A model generated the notes under the pieces. That model was not told where the DNA came from. It saw only the letters and a program-made list of their open reading frames with translations, and made no database searches. Source: Smallanthus sonchifolius (lineage: Eukaryota > Streptophyta > Magnoliopsida > Asterales > Asteraceae). Taken from it: 64,000 nt of DNA. Positions 56,189 through 64,000 of the stretch are shown piece after piece. The stretch's first letter is position 1, and every line of letters begins with the position of its first letter. The translations under genes were made by a program, and so were the position numbers. The stretch spans positions 25,717,001 to 25,781,000 of the forward strand of contig CM042022.1 in assembly GCA_023525975.1 (NCBI GenBank), in the 5' to 3' direction.

Positions 56189-57256
56189 TATATCATATTA
56201 TAATGTTACATCTTGATGACTATTTTAACCTAAATGTCTTAATAAAATATTTATTATATTAAATTGCATCTAATATTTATAGTCGACACCTAAATCTCTT
56301 TTATAAATAAAATTTATAAAAACATTATTTCATTTATATATTACCACTTTATTTAACTTGGCATCGTTAAAGTTTGAATCTTTAATATTTTTGTTCGCCC
56401 ATTCATTTCAAATCCTAAAGTCCCAATCGTTCAATTCTTATTTCTTTTAATCATTTCTATATATTAAATAGGTATAATTATTTATTTTAGGGCATCGTTA
56501 AACCGGTTCACTCGTCCTCCCGATCTAGTTCAAGTTAGTCATACAATATCAAGGTGAGACTTCATAGCCCCACTTTATTCTAATCGTTTTGGGGGAAACA
56601 TGTACGCGTTGGAATGCATTAAAACACGTTTTTCAAACAATTCTAAAACAAACTAATCTTATATGTATGTGAATAAATGAACACAACATAATAAACGTTA
56701 AACTTGCAAATCCTTAACTTGAAGCTTTCAAGCCAACGGTATTACAAATATGGGCCATAGGATGGAAACCGTATATACTTTATGGACAAATTTTGGTTGG
56801 ACATCTTATTCGTTATTAGTGCAACTTGCGAGTTGTACCACTTATTCGTTATTTTTAGGTTTGATTTTCTAATCGTATGTTTTTTTATTTTACATACTAT
56901 ATGATGATCTTGAATTATGAATTGTTATCTTTGCCAAACATATGCTTTTATTAAACCTGTGACATCTCACTAACTATTTTAGTTGACACTTGTTTTTCGT
57001 ACATGTTTCAGGTGATTAAGCTCATGATAGGTCAAGCAAAGATCAAATAGGATTTGCCTAGATATTTAATGAAGAAATTCTATTTTAAGTTGTTTTGTCT
57101 TTTGAACATGTTATTTGGTTGGTTTAAATTGAGGTTTATGTAATGAGATTTTAACTCTATGGGATTTAATAGTAATCTACTTTATTGCCCGGTGTTCTTT
57201 TATTCAATTTCGTCGCACTCTCGTGTTTCCGCCGCCGGCGGGGGTGTGACACTCAG

Positions 57257-58595
57257 ACACATCACATTCACTTTCACTGACAACTTCTTTCACAAAACCT
57301 TCAACCTCAGCCATTAATGCTTCATCATAGTCCTCCTCAGCATCCCAATCTCGGATTCCCACTCACAGTTACCAAGCTGTTTGTACATAAGAGCAGTTGG
57401 AGCTTTCTTTGACTTATCATCTTCATCAATAAGCTCAATCAGCTTGACACCATTGCCTTCAACCTTCTTTTACTTTTACTTTTCCTTTGGGCATTCACGA
57501 GCAAAATGTCCCAATTATTGGAAATTGTAGCATCTCAGTTTAGCCTTGTCAATTCTTCCTAAATTGGAGCTTATCTTTCCCAGTCTTCTGAAGATACTTC
57601 TTTGCACGAACCGCAATCATGGCCATCTGCCATTGTAAGTCCATATACTCAAGATTATCTGGATTAATTTGGACTAAATCCTCAGCATCAAGAACCGCTG
57701 GTTGAAGTCTGCCAGTAACAAACGCATCATAACTACTTATAAAAGCACCAAATAGAGCAATTTGATCTTCAGGAATCTGACCAGTCACTTTACTCTTCTC
57801 ACTACTAACATTCTCAAAACCACATCAACTTTTACCCTTTTCAGTCTTTGATCCAGCACTGCTACCTTCTCCACTCCAACAAAACAGAACTGCATTTGCT
57901 GAACTTGAAGTGTGTGACTTCTCGAGATTGTTCATTTCCCTCATTTTGTTCTCTAGTTCATAAGATTCAAGAACACAAATTATATCATCAAGAGACTTGT
58001 TCTTTATGTCTGGAGTTGTGTTCTTGATTAGCATACATGGAATACTCCATATGTCAGGTAAAGAATCTAACAACTTCTTGCAAACATCATATTATTCAAC
58101 TCCCATTTTCCTCAGCCTGTTGATTAGAGCGGTAAAACGTGTAACTTGCTCGCTCAGAGATTCACCCTTTTTGTAATTGAACATGTTATATTGTTTCAGC
58201 AGAAGATCAGTTCGGTTTTCCTGTAAAGCAGCATTTCCCTCAAACCTTAAGCACAAAGCATTCCAGAATCCTTCAATAGTCTCATATTATTCAAAATTCA
58301 GATACAACTCAGTCGGAAGAGCAAGTATAATTGATCCCAAAACATGATTATCTCTTTCAATCAATTTTCTATCTTCTTCATTGTATTGATCTGGATCGGC
58401 TATCGGAACAAAGCCATCAGCATTAGCCATCTTTGGTACATGAGGACCTTTCACAATTGAATCCCAAAGAATGTGCTCGGTAAAACGAAAATACGCCTTC
58501 ATTTGAATTTTCTAGTTGGAGAATTCTAATACAGATTTCAGCATGGGTGGTGACTTACCCACAAACCTCTCAGACTTGTAAACTTTTCCTGCCAT
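57257..58595 (-). pseudogene. gag of C2, N-terminal part
   Basis: ATG at 58595 opens MAGKVYKSERFVGKSPPML. Stops interrupt near 58510, 58290 and 58075. Copia gag blocks: GFWNALCLRFEGNAALQENR, LLLKQYNMFNYKKGESL, KLLDSLPDIWSIPCMLIK and LDDIICVLESYELENKM. A zinc-knuckle remnant (LGHFARECPKE) lies near 57500. The frame is broken several times. Confidence 0.85.
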
Positions 58596-58654
58596 CTTCC
58601 AAAACACAGTTACACAAACATAAATTTATGAAAAATTCTAAAAAAATCTCAAGT

Positions 58655-58860
58655 AAGGAGATTTCGATCGAAAACTATTTTGGATGAAACTTTTTGATCG
58701 AAAACTAGAGATTTTGAACAGGAGATTTCTGACAACTGATTTCGGACACTTCCAAGATTTTGGATGAGATATCGATCGAAAACACTAGCTCGAAAATGAT
58801 TTCGGTGGAAAAGAGATTTCGGACCCTTCAAGAGAGATTTCGGACGCTTCAAACTCAGCA
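58655..58860 (-). repeat. TTTCGATCGAAA motifs upstream of C2 gag
   Basis: About eight copies or variants of TTTCGATCGAAAA / TTTCGGAC, matching the swarm at 34755-35400. Confidence 0.8.
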
Positions 58861-59031
58861 ACTCCAAATCACATCTGCAACTGATCCAATGTAAAGTCAA
58901 GCCCCAAAATCAATACCACACCCCATCTCCATAACAAATAGCTAAGAAAACTTGAAAATGGTGGTTAAAAACACACAAAATCAATCTCAATAGATGAAAA
59001 TAGCTTGAAACACCAAGAGCTTCAACCAACA

Positions 59032-59043
59032 GCTCTGATACCA
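59032..59043 (-). other. Primer binding site of C2, tRNA-iMet type
   Basis: Minus strand TGGTATCAGAGC, two bases from the 5' LTR. Confidence 0.9.
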
Positions 59044-59045
59044 CT

Positions 59046-59449
59046 TGTTGTACCCTCTGATCTGCAGGAATCAAGCCAACGAATAACCAGCAACCTCCTT
59101 GAAAGGAGGAATACAATCCAAGAGATAACGAGATTAAATCCACGAATCAAACACCGAAATCCGAATAACACGCCATAAGAAAGAGATGAATCATGAAACG
59201 ATATCTTCTATTAATCCAAACACTGAATACAATGTGCTAACTGTGTGTAGAACCACAACAATCAGACTAATCACAATAATGCTTCAATCTAAGACAAATA
59301 GCAAAAGATTACAAGTTCTTAATTACAATTCAAACAAAAGACTATATATAGTATAAAGATTTCGTCCGAAAACTTTCTCATCCGAAAACTTTAGACTTGT
59401 ACAATTTTAGCTTTCAAACTTGAATTCGATGGACTTATAGGTTCCAACA
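59046..59449 (-). repeat. 5' LTR of C2 (404 bp)
   Basis: Plus-strand ends TGTTGTACCC and GGTTCCAACA; directly followed by AATAT, the target duplication. Confidence 0.95.
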
Positions 59450-60140
59450 AATATCACTCGTGAATGCAGGTGATTTGAAAATTGAGGTCCATAAGTTTGA
59501 AAATGCTTCAAATGCTGATTTTGTGAAAAAACAAAATGTTTGAGAAAGCAATTGAATTTGAAAATGAATCAAATTATTATTTATTTAAAAAGAATTTTTT
59601 CAAGAAACCATAGTATGCTCCAAAGGGTACATATCAAAATTCTCACAAAGTTCCTTATGTTAGGAATCATGTTGATAAAAGAGTTTGTTTTCATTGTGAT
59701 ATTGTTGATCACATCTTGATTAATTGTCCATACAAATCTCAACGGAAGAGATTGGTCAATCCTAGGTTGGAAAAACCGTTTGTTGAACCAAAAACTATTG
59801 AAAAGAAACTTGAGGTAAAATTTCCAAAGCCTCAAAGGCATAGATTGAACAAGAAGTTAAAGAAACTTTTGCAACAAGATAAACAACAAAACAACCTGTT
59901 TTGAAGAACTGTGATGGAGCAAGTTTATCAAAAGCTCCTCATGTTTTGAAAAAGGACTTTCCAAAGAAGGTTGAACAAGAGTTTTTGAACAAACAAAATT
60001 TTTCAAAGAAAGATAATAAATCAAAACAAATTTGGAAAGCGACAGGTTCAGGTTTTGATCAAGTTGTTTCATCATAGTAACCACCAAGGATTGATGACAA
60101 AAAGAGTTATGAATTAAGAGAAGTTGTTTATTTTAATGAA
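59450..60140 (+). pseudogene. gag of C1, 3' part
   Basis: Resumes after the C2 insertion. Second zinc knuckle CFHCDIVDHILINC at 59686-59727, followed by a Lys-rich tail (KKLEVKFPKPQRHRLNKKLK). Stops at about 59540, 59627, 59902 and 60076. Confidence 0.8.
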
Positions 60141-60149
60141 TCTGGCTGA

Positions 60150-61280
60150 TCCAAGACCACAATGGCTTGGGTCTCCCTCTCCAACTAATTGTTTTGTTCG
60201 ATGTGTAGGGACAACCAAGGAGGACTATCGATAATACCTGGTATGTGAATAGTGGCTGTTCTACGCACATGACAGGGAATGTAGCTCTTCTTCAAAATGT
60301 TAAACCTATTAGAGGAGGCTACGACATTTACTGGCGACAAAGGAGGACATATTACGTGAGAAGGAACTGTTTCAAATGGTATGATTAGTTTGGAAAAGGT
60401 CAACTATATGGAACAATTGAAACATAACTTGTTGAGTGTCTGGTGTTCCCAATTAGAGTTTCTCTATGCTGGATGTTTGTGTTCCTTGTAAGAAAGGAAA
60501 ACAGCATAAGAAATCTCATAAGCCCAAATTGAACAATTCCATTAATACTCCTTTAGAGCTATTACACATGGACCTCTTTGGTCCAATCAGTGTGAGGAGT
60601 ATCGGTAGAAAATCTTATTGTTTGGTAGTTACTGACGATTACTCATGTTTCTCTTGAGTTTATTTCTTAGGTACTAAGGATGAGACTCTAGAGATTCTTT
60701 AGTATTTGTTCTTGAAGCTTGAAAATTTGTGTAAGCTAAAGATAAGGAACATTCGAAGCGACAATGGTACTGAGTTCAAGATTCATGTGATGGAGATTTT
60801 CTGTTTGCATAAAGGAATTAATCAACAATTTAGTGCTCCTCGTGTACCACAACAGAATGTGTCGCTGAAAGGAAGAACATAACCTTGATAGAAACTGCTA
60901 GAACAATGCTTGCTGATTCAAAGCTGCCAGCTACTTTTTGGGCTGAAGCTTTGAATATGGCGTGTTATGTTCTCAATAGGATTCTCACTGTTAAAAGATA
61001 TAACAAACACATGTTATGAATTGTTGAACAATCAGAAACCTGACTTGGCACATTTACAACCTTTTGTTACTCCATGCACTTAGTTAAAGACAAAGGAACG
61101 GTTGTCTAAGTTTGAAGAAAAGGCTTTCGAATGCTTTTTCCTTGGATTTGTAGCAAATTCTCCAAACAAAAGGGTTTTCAATAAGTCAACTTGTTAGGTT
61201 GAGGAATGGTTTCATGTTGACTGTAGTAATTACAGTGTTCCTCAATATTGCAAGGGTCTAGAATGGGGTTTCGATTATGA
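60150..61280 (+). pseudogene. Protease and integrase of C1 (Copia), decayed
   Basis: Protease active site reads WYVNSGCSTHMTG: the catalytic Asp is Asn (codon 60248-60250). Sequence then loses frame. The pre-integrase zinc part CVPCKKGKQHKKSH and ELLHMDLFGPISVRS (first Asp) are at 60477-60600, and NIRSDNGTEFKIH (second Asp) near 60750. A small deletion in the QQNG-E region breaks the third catalytic block. Several stops. Confidence 0.85.
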
Positions 61281-61284
61281 TTCA

Positions 61285-61605
61285 TTGTTTAAATCTTTTA
61301 ACATTCTTTCTGATTTGTCTCCTGAAGCAGCTGAAGTGTTATATCAGAATGTAAATGGTGATCAAATTGATAATTTTTCACCAAGATCGAGTGTTTTAGT
61401 GTTAGTAACCTCCTCAGCGACAACTGAAGCTTCTACTTCTCGTGTTGCAAATGAAAATCCAAACAATGATGATGAAGAAGAAGATGTGTTTCAAGATTTA
61501 ATTAATGATCTTAATGTTCTTAATACTGATCCATCTTTATCTGCACAGGCTTCTGGGGTGATTTCAACAAATCTGTATGCTACAATGACTGTTAAGAGTT
61601 CATAA
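61285..61605 (+). pseudogene. Integrase-RT linker of C1
   Basis: 106 codons, Ser- and acid-rich (NPNDDEEEDVFQDL core is seen as NNDDEEEDVFQ). Copia pol proteins carry such a variable linker between integrase and RT. No domain. Confidence 0.55.
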
Positions 61606-61774
61606 GGATCATCCAAAGGAAGCCATAATTGAAGATGTTAATGTTGGAGTTCAAATGAGACAGAGGACACTGTTAGAGAATACTTGTCTGTAAGCAAGCA
61701 TCAAGGAAATTGGGATCCTCAATGAATGTCTTTATACATGCTTTGTGTCCTAGATAGAGCCAAAGAATGTTGAT

Positions 61775-63646
61775 ATGGCTTTAAGGGATAATTGTTGGAT
61801 TGAAGCGATGCAAGAGAAACTTGCTCAATTTGACAAGTTACATGTATGGAATTTGGTTGATCTGCCAAATGGTATTTGTCCAATTGGAACCAAATGGGTA
61901 TTCAAATGCAAGAAAGACGATCAAGGTGTGATTGTACGAAACAAAGCACGCTTAGTTGTTCAAGGGTTTAATCAACAAGAAGGGTTTAATCAACAAGAAG
62001 GGATTGATTGTACAAAACAAAGCACGAAACAAAGCACGCTTAGTTGTTCAAGAGTTTCATTTGATCGTGTTGCGCTCTCGCGCAAGAGTGTGTATGTTCT
62101 ATCGGATTACTCTTAATCTTGTCTCCCAATACTCATGAATTAGCCAACTAAGGCTATTGTTGGATGGAGTTAATGGTAGAGAGACACAATCGGTGTCTTC
62201 TAATAACATGATGTGTATGGTGGAAGTCAGGCATTATGTTTAGGGCAGAGATTTTCAAATTAGTATCGAGCAACTCATGCTCCAAGTTTGTATGTACGTG
62301 TGGATCCTCATGAACCCAATGAGTCGATGGGTCTCTTGACCAATAACGTTCTCTCCCGTTCAGTCCTGGCATGTCTTGAAGCTATTCGAATGTTTCTGGC
62401 GTTCGCGTCTTATAAAGGCTTTATGGTGTACAAGTTAGATGTGAAAAGTACTTTTCTGTATGGAAAAGTGAAAGAAGAGGTGTATGTCTGTCAATCCCTG
62501 GGGTTTGAAGATCCGATGTATCCGAAGAGAGTGTATAAGCATGCTAAAGCACTCTATAGCCTTCATCAAGAACCTAGGGTGTGGTACGAGACACTATCAA
62601 AGCATTTGTTGGCAAATGGTTTCAAAAGAGGACATATTGACAATACAATTTTCATAAGAAAAGCATGGGGAGATTTCCTACTAGTACAAATATACGTGGA
62701 CGACATTATTTTTGGATCAACAAATGAGAAGCTTTGTAAAGAATTTGAAGGTGTAATGAAATCAAAGTTCGAGATGAGCGCAATGGGGGAGTTATCATTT
62801 TTCTTAGGATTACAAGTTAATCAAAAGAAAGATGGTGTCTTTATTCATTAGACAAAATATGCTCAAGGCATCTTGACTAGTTTCAAGATGAATGATTGTT
62901 CGTCATATGATACCCCTATTTTTGTGAATCACAAGCTACATTCTGATCCGGATGGTGAAGATGTAGATTCTCATCTTTTCCAAGCGATGATTGGTTCATT
63001 AATGTATCTCACAGCCTCAAGGCCAAACATAATGTTCGCGGTGTGTTTGTGTGCAAGATTTCAGTCACAACCAAAAGAATCATATCTAAAGGCAGTCAAG
63101 AGGATTTTTCGTTACTTGAAAGAGAAACCTAAACTTGGTTTGTGGTGTCCTACTCAAAGTTATCTTACTTTTACTGCTTATACTGACTCAAATTTTGGTG
63201 GTTGTACTTTGGACAGGAAATCGACTTATGGAGGATGTCAAATGTTGGGGAGTAGAATTGTTTCATGGCAATGCAAGAAGCAAGCTACTGTGGCCATTTC
63301 AACTTGTGAGGCTAAGTACGTGGCTGCTTCAAGCTATTGTTCCCAAGTCTTGTGGATACAACAACAATTGCGTGACTACGATTTTAACTTCACAAGCACT
63401 CCTAATTACATTGATAATAATGCAACAATGTTATCACAAACAATCCCATTAAGCACTGTAAACTAAACATATTGAAATTCATCATCATTTCATTCGTGAT
63501 TGTGCTGAAAAGAAGTTGATCGAACTGGTCAAAATTGACACTCTTGAAAAATTTGCTGATTTGTTTACAAAAGCCTTTGATTTTACAAGATTTGAATATT
63601 TGGTTAAATTGATTGGCATGAAAATCCCGAGTAAAAACTGTTTTTG
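61775..63646 (+). pseudogene. Reverse transcriptase and RNase H of C1, with a scrambled insert
   Basis: RT starts with WIEAMQEKLAQFDKLHVWN and IGTKWVFKCKKDDQG, then KARLVVQGFNQQEG. From about 61970 to 62365 the sequence is duplicated and foreign. RT resumes at EAIRMFLAFASYKG, continues with YKLDVKSTFLYGKV and the intact catalytic YVDD (about 62694-62705), and LSFFLGLQV. An in-frame stop occurs at 62849. RNase H follows with AYTDSNFGGCTLDRKSTYGG and VSWQCKKQ, and the end KIDTLEKFADLFTKAF is read after a frameshift near 63440; the final stop is at 63644-63646. Confidence 0.9.
61970..62365 (+). other. Scrambled duplications plus filler DNA inside C1 RT
   Basis: An 18-bp unit GGGTTTAATCAACAAGAA occurs twice in tandem (about 61964-62000). 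The string ACAAAGCACGCTTAGTTGTTCAAG from 61940 recurs near 62026. About 300 bp (62060-62365) with no similarity to RT follows, after which RT resumes in place. Confidence 0.75.
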
Positions 63647-64000
63647 AAAATCTACATGGAAGTTTTGTTTTATTTTTTTTTTAATTTTCTTCTTGTATTT
63701 CTATTTTAAAAAATATCAGAAAATGAAAAACAAATTTGAAAATTTTCAAAATGAGATTTCATGATGCAAAAAAGAAAAGATGGTAGTACATCAGTTGATT
63801 TCCTGGCACACTCAAACTTAAAGCTGATATAAGATGGTAGATTCATTATATGATGTACTCGTAGGCTCAACATTCAATTTGAAAGCGTACTAAGTGATAT
63901 AATATAATGCACTACATACCATGTGGATGAATATCTCACAACAAATTATCTGGTTTTTACAAAATTTTGGTTTGTTAATAGGTTGAAGCATATGTTTGAA
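63647..64000 (+). other. Non-coding sequence after C1 pol
   Basis: AT-rich; no LTR, purine tract or ORF is recognised before the window ends. In C2 the matching region leads to a third ORF, so one may follow outside the window. Confidence 0.6.

Larger units (their letters stand above)
51042..57251 (+). mobile_element. Solo LTR (family C) in C2 gag, carrying a nested solo LTR and a MITE
   Basis: Starts TGTAACATCAG and ends GGCGGGGGTGTGACA, with the 5-bp duplication CTCAG at 51037-51041 and 57252-57256. No internal retroelement genes. Without the nested LTR and its duplicated target it is 3272 bp. The end resembles that of family B, so B and C are probably related. Confidence 0.88.
31533..59449 (-). 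mobile_element. SIRE-like Ty1/copia retrotransposon C2, nested in C1
   Basis: LTRs of 404 bp at both ends, AATAT target duplication, tRNA-iMet primer site at 59032-59043 and purine tract at 31937-31951. Minus-strand order: gag, protease, integrase, RT, RNase H, a long non-coding stretch, then a third ORF (34713 to about 31990). Two later insertions (35560-44516 and 51042-57251) divide it; without them and their duplicated targets it is about 12.7 kb, large for a Copia element but normal for SIRE types with an added ORF. Pol stays in one frame with about six nonsense codons. I count 21 differences between the LTRs, about 5%. Confidence 0.93.
28482..64000 (+). mobile_element. SIRE-like Ty1/copia retrotransposon C1 (outer element of right nest)
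   Basis: 5' LTR 28482-28964, tRNA-iMet primer site, gag from 29483, then an interruption by C2 at 31532/59450. Gag resumes at 59450, followed by protease, integrase, RT and RNase H to 63646 in Copia order. The AATAT target duplication (31528-31532 and 59450-59454) proves the two parts were once continuous. The 3' LTR lies past the window. Long gag with coiled coil and two zinc knuckles, and a large leader, suit the SIRE lineage. Coding capacity is lost through many stops, a mutated protease active site and a scrambled segment in RT. Confidence 0.92.

Overview
This is plant nuclear DNA: spliced GT-AG genes, plant retrotransposon lineages with tRNA-iMet and tRNA-Asp primer sites, a tRNA-derived SINE and MITE-like DNA. 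The mix of large chromovirus LTRs and SIRE-type Copia elements with a long third ORF fits an Asteraceae genome, but that is a low-confidence guess.

Layout. Left nest (1-22323): a Tekay-like Ty3/gypsy chromovirus, whose 5' LTR lies before the window, is interrupted twice. An Athila-like element (1-9212) sits in its leader. A solo-type LTR (14415-20949, target duplication CCGCA) sits in its 3' LTR, and that LTR holds a truncated minus-strand element (15886-19507). Gene island (22324-28481): a five-exon type I metacaspase on + (23023-25297) converges on a two-exon conserved plant gene of unknown function on - (25854-27902), which has a SINE in its intron. Right nest (28482-64000): a + strand SIRE-like Copia element (C1) starts at 28482 and runs past the right edge. 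It is split by a minus-strand SIRE-like element (C2, 31533-59449, target duplication AATAT). C2 is split by a second Tekay-like element (35560-44516, minus, TTTTC) and by a solo LTR (51042-57251, CTCAG), which carries another solo LTR (53256-56188, TATAT) and a MITE-like element.

All retroelement coding regions are broken by nonsense codons, frameshifts or deletions, so none looks autonomous. The two host genes look intact. LTR divergence counted by eye agrees with the nesting order: about 5% for C2, about 2% for the Tekay copy inside it, and about 4% for the Athila-like element.

Most unusual is what recurs in the non-coding parts. Three different LTR families each carry a tRNA-like block with a B box and a downstream T-run, in the sense of the LTR; two of the four copies also have a good A box. 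Athila-like, Tekay-like and SIRE-like elements each carry their own cluster of short palindromes or a repeated motif. C2 has a long third ORF in the env position. Coordinates come from reading the sequence; alignments and database searches were not run.
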